Shown: positions 5,097-11,921 of the stretch, piece by piece
Layout of the letters: every line of letters starts with the position of its first letter
Position numbering within the stretch: the stretch's first letter is position 1
Virus record (IMG/VR): IMGVR_UViG_3300021499_000003
Span: 1-44,422 of that record
DNA: 44,422 nt
Source of the DNA: a virus
Strand: one strand, 5' to 3'
Notes under the pieces: model-generated
What the model saw: only the letters and a program-made list of their open reading frames with translations
Databases searched by the model: none
What the model was told of the DNA's origin: nothing
Position numbers and translations under genes: made by a program

Positions 5097-5264
5097 ATGA
5101 TTAGAAATTTAGACAAAATGAATTGTGAAAAAATTTGTATCTCTTGGACTAATAGCGACGGAAGTAAGAGCTCAACAATAATTAAAGACGAAAAACAATT
5201 AAATTATTTGATGAGAGAAGAAAAATATTTTAGCGATAGTAAAATAAGTATAAAAAAATGTTGA
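5097..5264 (+). CDS. Small early protein (55 aa)
   Basis: ATG at 5097 follows AAGGGGGTATTTAAA. Reads MIRNLDKMNCEKICISWTNS and ends YFSDSKISIKKC. Two beta-like segments and a DEKQLNYLMREE helix; no family recognised. Its stop codon lies inside the -35 box of the next promoter, so it forms its own short unit at the start of the rightward region. Confidence 0.6.
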   Translation: MIRNLDKMNCEKICISWTNSDGSKSSTIIKDEKQLNYLMREEKYFSDSKISIKKC

Positions 5265-5289
5265 CAAGGGCTTAAAACTTTACTACACT
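5261..5289 (+). promoter_or_regulatory. Rightward promoter P2
   Basis: TTGACA (5261-5266), 17 bases, TACACT (5284-5289). The spacer begins AGGGCTTAAAA, like P1 and the 44140 promoter. The -35 overlaps the stop codon of the preceding gene. It drives the recombination operon. Confidence 0.7.
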
Positions 5290-5324
5290 TAGGTAAATAT
5301 TTACAAAAAAGGAGTAATAAAGAA

Positions 5325-5549
5325 ATGGAAAACTTAACAATAAATATAGGATGCGAAAGAGAATGTGAACTTGACATTGATTTTAATGGATTTGTTAAAA
5401 TTAATAATTATTTTAGTATTTATGAGAGTGACGACTTAGAAGTTAAAAAAATATCAACAATGAAAGGAAAAAAAATTAGCTTTTCAAGGTTGAAACAAAA
5501 AAACAAGGACAGAATCGTTACTGAAATTGGCGAGGCTGTTGGAATATAA
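5325..5549 (+). CDS. Hypothetical early protein (74 aa)
   Basis: Starts MENLTINIGCERECELDIDF with AAAAAGGAGTAATAAAGAA upstream. Alternating hydrophobic residues in the first half suggest a small beta fold, and a basic patch follows (KGKKISFSRLKQKNKDR). First gene after P2 and 17 bases before recT. Function unknown. Confidence 0.6.
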   Translation: MENLTINIGCERECELDIDFNGFVKINNYFSIYESDDLEVKKISTMKGKKISFSRLKQKNKDRIVTEIGEAVGI

Positions 5550-5566
5550 AAAGGAGAAAAATAAAA

Positions 5567-6382
5567 ATGTGTAACTTTGAACAAATAAAAAAAACATTAT
5601 CCCAAAAGCACGATGCAGTGCAAATTTCTAATTACATTAATTATCTAAAAAAGTTATCTTCCGAAAAAGATATAAAAACAAAAGAATTAAAAAATAAATG
5701 GTTTATCTATAAAAAAGATCAAGAATTAATAGATATGTACAACAAAATAGCGTTTCAAGGGTTAACGATTGATGGTGATTTGGTTACAATCCAAAGTATT
5801 GGTATTTCACTCTCATATAATGCTTACAAAAATTTAGTATTAATAAAATATCCAGAAACAAAGCTTGATGTTCAACTTGTACGAGAAACAGATGATTTTA
5901 ATTTTCAAAAAAAAGATGGAGCTGTTTTTTATTCCCATAGAATAAACGATCCTTTTGATGAAAAAAAAATAATAGGAGCTTACTGTATTATTAAAAATAG
6001 ACTCGGAGAATTTATTGAATTAATATCATTAGCAGAGTTAGAAAAGATTAGAAAAACTGCTAAAACAGATTATATTTGGCGAGTATGGACTAGTGAAATG
6101 TATCTTAAAACAGTTATAAAAAGAGCTTGTAAGAGACATTTTAAAGATATAACGTATAAAATTGATAACATTGATAATGAAAATTATAATTTAGATAATC
6201 CGTTAGACATAGAAATTAAAATAAAACAAGAAATAGAAAAAATATCTTCGATAATTGAGCTTGCAGAATATTATAAAAACAATAAAGAAAAAGTAGAATT
6301 CAAAAAATCTTTTGATAAGCTTGTCTGTTTAAGAAAAAAAGAGCTTATTGAAGAGGAGGAGCTTAAACATGAAAGTGCATAA
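5567..6382 (+). CDS. recT: RecT-family single-strand annealing protein (271 aa)
   Basis: Anneals complementary single strands during phage recombination, working with the exonuclease encoded next door. Family marks: GISLSYNAYKNLVLIKYP near 78-96, the DDFNFQKKDGAVFYSHRIND segment at 108-127, IIGAYCIIKNRLGEFIELIS near 134-153, LAELEKIRKTA, and the EMYLKTVIKRACKRHF signature at about 186-201. Length is normal for the family. The charged C-terminal tail is helical. It overlaps the exonuclease gene by 14 bases, the classic coupled pair. Confidence 0.85.
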   Translation: MCNFEQIKKTLSQKHDAVQISNYINYLKKLSSEKDIKTKELKNKWFIYKKDQELIDMYNKIAFQGLTIDGDLVTIQSIGISLSYNAYKNLVLIKYPETKLDVQLVRETDDFNFQKKDGAVFYSHRINDPFDEKKIIGAYCIIKNRLGEFIELISLAELEKIRKTAKTDYIWRVWTSEMYLKTVIKRACKRHFKDITYKIDNIDNENYNLDNPLDIEIKIKQEIEKISSIIELAEYYKNNKEKVEFKKSFDKLVCLRKKELIEEEELKHESA

Positions 6383-7031
6383 TTTTGAACAAGGAACGGA
6401 AGAGTGGCATGATATGAGACTTGGCAAATTAACTGGATCAGATTTTCATATATTTTTTGGAAGCTCGAGTACAAAACAATCTAAAATAGAACAACTTGCA
6501 GCTGAAAGAATTCTAAAACTTAAGTCAGATAGTAAAAAAATATCTAATATTCATATCGAACGAGGACATGATTTAGAACCAGATGCGTGCTCAATATATG
6601 AATTAATTAATAATGTTATAGTAAAAAATGTAGGTTTTATAGAACTTGACGAATTTGCTGGATGTAGTCCTGATGGACTAATTGGCGACGATGGAATGAT
6701 TGAAATTAAGTCAAAAGATAATCATACATTCATAAAGCAAGTAATAAAAGGACTTGATGGAATAGAGCCAACATACAAAACACAAATACAGTTTAATCTA
6801 TTTGCAACAGATAGGAAATGGTGCGATTATATTTGTTATAACCCAAATTTTTCACACTCTACTTATATTGAACGAATTTATATTGACGATGAAAGGCTTG
6901 TTGGGAAAAAAGGATTTTATACAGTTTCGCAAATAAAAGAAAAAATAAAAGAAATTAATAATGAAGTGAATGCAATAATTGAAAATTTTAATGTTAAAAT
7001 TAAAATGGAAATAAAAAAACATGCTTGCTAG
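6369..7031 (+). CDS. YqaJ/lambda-type exonuclease (220 aa)
   Basis: Predicted 5'-3' exonuclease that makes the single strands used by RecT. ATG 6369 is chosen for GAGGAGGAGCTTAAAC directly upstream. Motifs: EEWHDMRLGKLTGSDF (11-26), E70 in ERGHDLEPDA, FAGCSPDGLIG with D102, and IEIKSK with E112 and K114 as the PD-(D/E)xK core. YKTQIQFNLFATD (136-148) carries the conserved Gln. Length fits the YqaJ-like family. The C-terminus overlaps the zinc-ribbon gene by 11 bases. Confidence 0.85.
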   Translation: MKVHNFEQGTEEWHDMRLGKLTGSDFHIFFGSSSTKQSKIEQLAAERILKLKSDSKKISNIHIERGHDLEPDACSIYELINNVIVKNVGFIELDEFAGCSPDGLIGDDGMIEIKSKDNHTFIKQVIKGLDGIEPTYKTQIQFNLFATDRKWCDYICYNPNFSHSTYIERIYIDDERLVGKKGFYTVSQIKEKIKEINNEVNAIIENFNVKIKMEIKKHAC

Positions 7032-7236
7032 GCTAATAATTAAAGAAAACTGTACAAAATGTGGAATAAGTCTAAAATTTGAAACATTTTCAGGTCTTTG
7101 TGGGAATTGCCAGTTAGATCATTGGCAAAGTTTAAAAGGAAATCCTCCAAAATTTCGAGGCATTAGCCACTCATCTTTTGGAGACAGTAAAATAGATAGA
7201 TGCGATTTTGCAAATAGAACGAGATACGCAGAATAA
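7021..7236 (+). CDS. Zinc-ribbon protein (71 aa)
   Basis: CTKCGISLKFETFSGLCGNC gives CxxC pairs at 11-14 and 27-30, a compact zinc ribbon. The tail (GISHSSFGDSKIDRCDF) is polar. It is in the middle of the recombination operon, overlapping the exonuclease gene, so a nucleic-acid role is likely. Not assigned to a named family. Confidence 0.6.
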   Translation: MLARLIIKENCTKCGISLKFETFSGLCGNCQLDHWQSLKGNPPKFRGISHSSFGDSKIDRCDFANRTRYAE

Positions 7237-7252
7237 AGAAGTGAGATAATAA

Positions 7253-7681
7253 ATGAAATTCAAAATAAATAAAAATGCAACTAACGAACATAAGCTTGAC
7301 CTTGTAGACAATATAAATAAATGTATTGCTGAAAATCAAGATGTTTCGGACATGGAAATAACTATTAATACAAAAAGAACATTGCAAGAGAATAGTGCAT
7401 TACATAAATATTATGATTTACTTTCTGAAGAATTCAATAATGTAGGCTTAGATTTTCAAACATTTTTTACAAAACCAGATAATCTGATTATTACGCCTGT
7501 TGTTATAAAAGAGTTTATATGGCGACCAGTACAGAAAGCTATGTTTGGAAAAAAGTCTACTAAAGAATTAACGAAAACAGGCGAAATTAATAAGATTTAT
7601 GATGTTATCAACAAAAAATTGTCAAATTGGGGGATATATGTACCTTTTCCGGATAAAAAAGATAGATATTTATATAAATAA
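7253..7681 (+). CDS. NinB-like recombination-associated protein (142 aa)
   Basis: KRTLQENSALHKYYDLLSEE (41-60) resembles the RT-x-x-QN signature of NinB/Orf-type phage recombination proteins, which assist RecA-independent exchange on single-stranded DNA. A second conserved-looking part is KEFIWRPVQKAMFGKKST followed by YVPFPDK near the end, which I recall from unnamed phage proteins in recombination operons. Good GAAGTGAGATAATAA leader. The family call is tentative; the context (RecT, exonuclease, VRR-NUC) supports it. Confidence 0.5.
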   Translation: MKFKINKNATNEHKLDLVDNINKCIAENQDVSDMEITINTKRTLQENSALHKYYDLLSEEFNNVGLDFQTFFTKPDNLIITPVVIKEFIWRPVQKAMFGKKSTKELTKTGEINKIYDVINKKLSNWGIYVPFPDKKDRYLYK

Positions 7682-7696
7682 AAGGAGAGAAATAGT

Positions 7697-8089
7697 ATGT
7701 TAGAATTTAACAAAATAGAAGAAATTAAAAAGTATTTTAATGAAGATAATAATACTTATGAATTTATTAAGAACGGTTCAAAACAAGATGTAGTTTTTAA
7801 TTTTTCATTGGATATTGACGCTAAGAATATTGACGCTGGTGATATTAACGCTTGGGATATTAACGCTCATAATATTAATGCTTGGAATATTCACGCTGTG
7901 GATATTAACGCTCATAATATTAATGCTGGTGATATTAACGCTAGTGATATTAACGCTGTAAATATTCACTATTATGCAATATGTTTAGCATACAACAATT
8001 TCACATGTAAAAAAATTGAAGGTACAAGAAAAAACAGTAAACATTTTTGTTTAGATAATGAAATTATTTTTAAAAAGGGAGAGAAATAG
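7697..8089 (+). CDS. DINAx pentapeptide-repeat protein, copy 1 (130 aa)
   Basis: Three parts: an N-terminal cap (MLEFNKIEEIKKYFNEDNNT, then YEFIKNGSKQDVVFNF), about ten five-residue repeats of [DN]-I-[NDH]-A-x, and a C-terminal cap (YYAICLAYNNFTCKKIEG, then NSKHFCLDNEI). The five-residue period suggests a regular beta-solenoid. It differs from classic A(D/N)Lxx pentapeptide repeats because the small Ala sits two after the central Ile and the position two before it is variable. First of three tandem paralogues. AAAAGGAGAGAAATAGT precedes each start. Function unknown. Confidence 0.7.
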   Translation: MLEFNKIEEIKKYFNEDNNTYEFIKNGSKQDVVFNFSLDIDAKNIDAGDINAWDINAHNINAWNIHAVDINAHNINAGDINASDINAVNIHYYAICLAYNNFTCKKIEGTRKNSKHFCLDNEIIFKKGEK

Positions 8090-8090
8090 T

Positions 8091-8843
8091 ATGTTAAAAT
8101 TTAACAAAATTGAGGAAATTGAAAAATATTTTAATAAAGATAATGATACTTATGAATTTATTAAAAATAATTCGAAACAAAATGTAGTTTTTAATTTTTT
8201 ATTGGATATTGACGCTAGGAATATTAACGCTGGTAATATTCACGCTTGGGATATTAACGCTGGTGATATTAATGCTTGGAATATTAACGCTGGTAATATT
8301 AACGCTTGGGATATTAACGCTGTAAATATTAACGCTGGTGATATTAACGCTAGTGATATTGACGCTGGTGATATTAACGCTGGTGATATTAACGCTAGGG
8401 ATATTAACGCTAGGGATATTGACGCTAAGAATATTGACGCTAAGAATATTGACGCTTGGAATATTGACGCTGATTATATTAACGCTTGGGATATTAACGC
8501 TAGGGATATTAACGCTTGGGATATTAACGCTTGGAATATTAACGCTTGTGATATTCACGCTGGTGATATTCACGCTTGGGATATTAACGCTGGTGATATT
8601 AACGCTTGTGATATTCACGCTGGTGATATTAACGCTAGGGATATTAACGCTAGGGATATTAACGCTAGTAATATTAACGCTAGGGATATTAACGCTAGGG
8701 ATATTCACGCTGGAAAAATTCACTATTATGCAATATGTTTAGCACACAACAATTTCACATGTAAAAAAATTGAAGGTACAAGAAAAAACAGTAAACATTT
8801 TTGTTTGGATAATGAAATTATTTTTAAAAAGGGAGAGAAATAG
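8091..8843 (+). CDS. DINAx pentapeptide-repeat protein, copy 2 (250 aa)
   Basis: The start MLKFNKIEEIEKYF at 8091 is chosen by alignment with copies 1 and 3 and by GGGAGAGAAATAGT; the upstream in-frame ATG lies inside copy 1. About 34 pentapeptides, of types DINAG, DINAW, NIDAK and DIHAG. The variable fifth residue uses G, W, R, K, S, V, C, H and D. One irregular unit (DADYINAW) is shared in the same position with copy 3. The C-terminal cap is almost identical to that of copy 1. DNA units of 15 bases are nearly identical, showing recent expansion. Confidence 0.7.
   Translation: MLKFNKIEEIEKYFNKDNDTYEFIKNNSKQNVVFNFLLDIDARNINAGNIHAWDINAGDINAWNINAGNINAWDINAVNINAGDINASDIDAGDINAGDINARDINARDIDAKNIDAKNIDAWNIDADYINAWDINARDINAWDINAWNINACDIHAGDIHAWDINAGDINACDIHAGDINARDINARDINASNINARDINARDIHAGKIHYYAICLAHNNFTCKKIEGTRKNSKHFCLDNEIIFKKGEK
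8208..8720 (+). repeat. 15-bp tandem array coding DINAx (copy 2)
   Basis: About 34 tandem 15-base units of the type GATATTAACGCTGGT. Changes concentrate at the last codon (variable residue) and at the AAC/CAC/GAC codon. Frame is never broken. Similar shorter arrays lie at 7812-7970 and 8958-9370. Unlike CRISPR arrays, the units have no separate spacers. Confidence 0.9.
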
Positions 8844-8844
8844 T

Positions 8845-9492
8845 ATGTTAGAATTTAACAAAATAGAAGAAATTAAAAAGTATTTTAATGAAGATAATAA
8901 TACTTATGAATTTATTAAAAATGGTTCAAAACAAGATGTAGTTTTTAATTTTTCATTGGATATTGACGATAGGAATATTCACGCTGGTGATATTAATGCT
9001 GTAAATATTAACGCTGGTGATATTAATGCTGTAAATATTAACGTTGTAAATATTAATGCTGGTGATATTAATGCTTGTAATATTGACGTTGTAAATATTA
9101 ATGCTGGTGATATTAATGCTTGGGATATTAATGCTAGGGATATTGACGTTAAGAATATTGATGCTAGGGATATTGACGTTAAGAATATTGATGCTAAGAA
9201 TATTGACGTTTGGAATATTGATGCTGATTATATTAATGCTTGGGATATTCACGCTTGGGATATTAATGCTAGGGATATTCACGCTAGGGATATTAATGCT
9301 AGGGATATTCACGCTAGGGATATTAATGCTAGGGATATTCACGCTAGGGATATTCACGCTGTAAATATTCACTATTATGCAATATGTTTAGCACACAACA
9401 ATTTCACATGTAAAAAAATTGAAGGTACAAGAAAAAACAGTAAACATTTTTGTTTGGATAATGAAATTATTTTTAAAAAGGGAGAGAAATAA
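8845..9492 (+). CDS. DINAx pentapeptide-repeat protein, copy 3 (215 aa)
   Basis: Same caps as copies 1 and 2; the N-terminal cap is nearly identical to copy 1 (MLEFNKIEEIKKYFNEDNNT). About 27 repeats. Here several units carry Val in place of Ala (NINVV, DIDVK, NIDVW), and the array alternates GATATTAATGCT and GATATTCACGCT, showing an independent two-unit (30-base) expansion. Start ATG 8845 chosen by homology and ribosome binding site. Function unknown; repeat variation suggests a variable binding surface. Confidence 0.7.
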   Translation: MLEFNKIEEIKKYFNEDNNTYEFIKNGSKQDVVFNFSLDIDDRNIHAGDINAVNINAGDINAVNINVVNINAGDINACNIDVVNINAGDINAWDINARDIDVKNIDARDIDVKNIDAKNIDVWNIDADYINAWDIHAWDINARDIHARDINARDIHARDINARDIHARDIHAVNIHYYAICLAHNNFTCKKIEGTRKNSKHFCLDNEIIFKKGEK

Positions 9493-9786
9493 ATGATATC
9501 ATGCGATGTTAAAAATTGTACAAAAAAAAGTTTTACCAAAAAAAATATAATCCATAAAAAAAATGGTTTTTATTTCTGCGACAAATGTTTTAAAAAGAAA
9601 ATACTATTAACTAGACGGATTAGAGTTGCAAATAAAAGATTAGATAAAATGAATATTATAAAATTTAATAAAAGTGCAAAAAAATACACGATTGAAGTTT
9701 TATTGTCTATGATTGAAAATTTGCACGCTGAAAAAATAAATTCTGTACAAACTTTTTTTAAAAAGATTAATAAAAAAGGAGAGTAA
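9493..9786 (+). CDS. Basic zinc-binding protein (97 aa)
   Basis: Cysteines in ISCDVKNC (C4, C9) and FYFCDKCFKKK (C29, C32) can form a zinc finger. The rest is Lys/Arg-rich (TRRIRVANKRLDKMN). Start follows GGGAGAGAAATAA three bases after copy 3, the same leader as the repeat genes, so the finger gene has taken the place where a fourth copy would begin. DNA-binding is plausible. Confidence 0.55.
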   Translation: MISCDVKNCTKKSFTKKNIIHKKNGFYFCDKCFKKKILLTRRIRVANKRLDKMNIIKFNKSAKKYTIEVLLSMIENLHAEKINSVQTFFKKINKKGE

Positions 9787-9790
9787 AACT

Positions 9791-9886
9791 ATGAATTTTG
9801 AATTGATTGATATTTTATATTTTACAGTTATTTTGGCAGGGTTTTTTTGGGCTATTTTATCAGAAGAAATTGGAGGCAAGCAATGA
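9791..9886 (+). CDS. Tiny membrane protein (31 aa)
   Basis: MNFELIDILYFTVILAGFFW followed by AILSEEIGGKQ: one hydrophobic span (6-23) with acidic ends. AAAAGGAGAGTAAAACT precedes ATG 9791, and its stop overlaps the next start (ATGA). Too short to classify; phage small membrane peptides often modulate host membrane proteins, but nothing here shows that. Confidence 0.45.
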   Translation: MNFELIDILYFTVILAGFFWAILSEEIGGKQ

Positions 9887-10047
9887 AAAATGATTTTTTA
9901 ACACCAGAGGCAAGGATAACACTATCAGAAAAACAAAAAACAAGTAAAGAATTTAACGATATACGAAATTTTTGCAAAAAACTCAATGTAAAAAAATGCA
10001 ATGTTAAGCATATCAAAATATATGAAAGGATTGAAAATGAAATATAA
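9883..10047 (+). CDS. Hypothetical small protein (54 aa)
   Basis: ATG 9883 has GGAGGCAAGCA directly upstream, so MKNDFLTPEARITLSEKQKT is the likely N-terminus and not the upstream in-frame codon at 9847. Charged, probably helical, one Cys pair (NFCKKLNVKKC). Overlaps the VRR-NUC gene by 11 bases. No family recognised. Confidence 0.5.
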   Translation: MKNDFLTPEARITLSEKQKTSKEFNDIRNFCKKLNVKKCNVKHIKIYERIENEI

Positions 10048-10441
10048 CGTTAAAAAATTAAGTAAAAGCATAACAACTACTGCTAGAAGTAGATTGTTAT
10101 TGCCACAAAATGCAGAAATGTTAATTCAGACTAATATTGTTGATATTTTAAGAGCGAATAAAATTTTAGTGTTTTCTGTACCAAATGGCAGTCATTTTGC
10201 AAACGCTTTGACTAGAGTTATGATGCGTTTGTCAGGATTATTAAGTGGTGTTTCTGATATTATTATTATTACATATGGAAAAGTTACTTTTGTTGAGACA
10301 AAAACCGAAACAGGAAAACAAAGTAACGCACAAATAATCTTTCAAAAATTAGTAGAATCATTAGGCTTTGATTATTTCGTTTGGAGATCAAGTCAAAATG
10401 CTGTTAATTGGATTGAAAAACAAAAAGGAGTTAAATCGTGA
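10037..10441 (+). CDS. VRR-NUC domain nuclease (134 aa)
   Basis: Small stand-alone nuclease of the VRR-NUC type (PD-(D/E)xK fold), which in phages acts on branched DNA. Motifs: VFSVPNGSHFANAL, then SGVSDIIIIT with the catalytic Asp, FVETKTETGKQSNAQ with ExK and the Gln, and GFDYFVWRSSQNAVNWI at the C-terminus. I start it at MKYNVKK (ATG 10037), with GAAAGGATTGAAA upstream. Likely joins RecT and the exonuclease in recombination or resolves replication intermediates. Confidence 0.8.
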   Translation: MKYNVKKLSKSITTTARSRLLLPQNAEMLIQTNIVDILRANKILVFSVPNGSHFANALTRVMMRLSGLLSGVSDIIIITYGKVTFVETKTETGKQSNAQIIFQKLVESLGFDYFVWRSSQNAVNWIEKQKGVKS

Positions 10442-10707
10442 AATTACAAGAATTTTTGAAAAAAGTAAGCGAAGAAGAGGCGGAAATTGTAAATTATTTA
10501 GGTGATGAAGCTTTGGCAGCGGTTAAGCAATACGGAAATGCTCTGCGGCTTGTAAAAGAACAAACCGAAGAAATCTGTTTGGCTGCTGTTAGTAAAAACG
10601 GAGATGCTTTGCAATTTGTAAAAGAACAAACTGAAAAGATTTGTTTGGCTGCAGTTAAAGAAGACGGATATGCTTTGAAGTATGTAGACAAAAATATTTT
10701 CGATTAA
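10438..10707 (+). CDS. DUF4116-like repeat protein, copy 2 (89 aa)
   Basis: GTG start overlapping the VRR-NUC stop (GTGA), with AAAAAGGAGTTAAATC upstream. MKLQEFLKKVSEEEAEIVNY is followed by three helical repeats (ALAAVKQYGNALRLV, ICLAAVSKNGDALQFV, ICLAAVKEDGYALKYV) and the ending DKNIFD. It is the opposite-strand paralogue of 3767-4036. The KQTEKICLAAV and GDALQFVK segments are nearly identical, so the duplication is fairly recent. Function unknown. Confidence 0.7.
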   Translation: MKLQEFLKKVSEEEAEIVNYLGDEALAAVKQYGNALRLVKEQTEEICLAAVSKNGDALQFVKEQTEKICLAAVKEDGYALKYVDKNIFD

Positions 10708-10718
10708 TAGAGGATTAT

Positions 10719-10955
10719 ATGATTAAAATTGAAATATTTACAAATAAAATAGATGAAAAGGATAAAATGGATGATGTGTTTTATAATTATGATTACGGCA
10801 CATATAATATTTTTTATCACAATCACGAAAAAGCAAAAAAGTATAACATCCAAAAATATCCGACGGTGATTTTTAATGAGAATAAAGATAAAGTTTTGGT
10901 TAATAAAGAAATTAATAAAAATAATGTTTTAAAAATAATGAGAGGTTTGATATGA
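10719..10955 (+). CDS. Thioredoxin-fold-like protein without active-site cysteines (78 aa)
   Basis: MIKIEIFTNKIDEKDKMDDV aligns in outline with the first strand and helix of small glutaredoxin/thioredoxin proteins. KKYNIQKYPTVIFNENKDK has the characteristic cis-proline stretch (YPTVIF), and NNVLKIMRGLI is the final helix. The place where CxxC should be reads TNKIDEK, so a redox role is unlikely. Overlaps the next gene by four bases. Fold call is tentative. Confidence 0.45.
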   Translation: MIKIEIFTNKIDEKDKMDDVFYNYDYGTYNIFYHNHEKAKKYNIQKYPTVIFNENKDKVLVNKEINKNNVLKIMRGLI

Positions 10956-11236
10956 TATTAGAGCTTAGAATTTTAAATATTTATGTTTCTAAAAATTTAA
11001 ATGATTTAGATATTTATCATGGAATCCACAAAAATGAAACATTCTACAAAAAAGGGTTTTTTATTAATTTTTCTGATGTACAAAATAATATAAAAAATAT
11101 TTGTAGAAAAATTGATTTTTTTAATTTGTATGACCGTCAATTTTTTTTTAGGTCCTGTAAAAAATTAATAAAATGTTTTTTAATAAAAAATATACAACGC
11201 TACTATGGCAGGGATGCCACTCAAAGCAATTTTTAA
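10952..11236 (+). CDS. Hypothetical protein, last gene of the rightward operon (94 aa)
   Basis: MILELRILNIYVSKNLNDLD opens the protein; the middle is Asn/Phe/Lys-rich (INFSDVQNNIKNICRKIDFF). No family recognised. ATGA overlap with the upstream gene supports coding. It converges on the late operon and ends 46 bases before its terminator. Confidence 0.5.
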   Translation: MILELRILNIYVSKNLNDLDIYHGIHKNETFYKKGFFINFSDVQNNIKNICRKIDFFNLYDRQFFFRSCKKLIKCFLIKNIQRYYGRDATQSNF

Positions 11237-11281
11237 AAATGGGGGAGTAGCTCAGAATTGTATATTTTAGATCAAGCAAAT

Positions 11282-11330
11282 AAAAAAGCACCGCAGATTA
11301 TTTTTGCGGTGCTTGAGCGGATCAAGCACC
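11282..11330 (-). terminator. Late-operon terminator with competing hairpin
   Basis: Minus-strand hairpin AAGCACCGCA (11314-11305 arm complement) with TGCGGTGCTT (11295-11286) followed by a T tract (11287-11282) is a good rho-independent terminator for the late genes. Just upstream on the same strand, GGTGCTTG (11330-11323) can pair with CAAGCACC (11315-11308), which uses one arm of the terminator. The two structures exclude each other. No U tract follows on the plus strand, so it should act mainly on minus transcription. Confidence 0.75.
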
Positions 11331-11362
11331 AAAAGGAGAGGTAAAGGATCCGTCGCTCTTAT

Positions 11363-11908
11363 TTAAATTTTACAACTTTTATAACATTTTTTCAAAATTA
11401 TTGGATCGCCTATTTTAAATTCACAATAAAAATTAACCAAAGGAGAATATGTTGTCATCGCCGGAGTAACAAGCCAATCTTCAACTCTAACAAGCAAATT
11501 AAAGCCTATTTTCCTGCAAAGCCGCATAACAGACTCAGAACAAAACATTTTCTCTTTATTTCCTCGATCGACTAAACTAACAAATCTTGTTGGTCCGACG
11601 TAGTCATAAGGTATTCTTTTATTCGCCCAATCTTCTAAAATTTTTATTGCTTTTTGTTCTTGGTTTTCTGTTAATGGAATAGAATACAAAGTAAAATGTG
11701 TTCCAGGTGTATGATTTTTTCCAAAAGGTACTTTTTGAAAACATCCTGTAAATGGTCTATACCATTTAGTTCTGCTAGATTTATGCCAAGCTTCATATTC
11801 AATCATTTCATCAGTAACAATCGAAACATGCGACTCATTATCTCTAGTAATTTTTCTAATCATTTTCGATATAAAAGATTTTCCCTCATACGCTGCTAAA
11901 TATAACAT
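11363..11908 (-). CDS. NlpC/P60-like (permuted papain fold) cysteine hydrolase, lysis candidate (181 aa)
   Basis: NESHVSIV places a His at 27 in the first strand, and KMFCSESVMRL places Cys123 followed by SE at a helix start. This is the reversed order typical of permuted NlpC/P60 (YiiX-like) enzymes that cleave peptide or amide bonds. IPYDYVGPTRF (99-109) is also typical. Sitting last in the late operon, next to a holin-like gene and a DUF5675 gene, it may be the endolysin or part of a lysis cassette. No signal peptide; substrate not shown by sequence. Confidence 0.65.
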   Translation of the reverse strand: MLYLAAYEGKSFISKMIRKITRDNESHVSIVTDEMIEYEAWHKSSRTKWYRPFTGCFQKVPFGKNHTPGTHFTLYSIPLTENQEQKAIKILEDWANKRIPYDYVGPTRFVSLVDRGNKEKMFCSESVMRLCRKIGFNLLVRVEDWLVTPAMTTYSPLVNFYCEFKIGDPIILKKCYKSCKI

Positions 11909-11921
11909 TATTTTTTACCTC

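Noticed and set aside
8199-8723. Minus-strand frame of SVNIP repeats (174 aa) and similar ones in copy 3
   Set aside because: These are the antisense of the 15-base DINAx arrays; they have no leader and lack the conserved caps that support the plus frame.
11241-11255. tRNA-like 5' end GGGGGAGTAGCTCAG
   Set aside because: It fits an acceptor strand, T8/A9 and D-stem start, but no D-stem partner, anticodon arm, T arm or matching 3' acceptor follows. It may be a remnant or chance.
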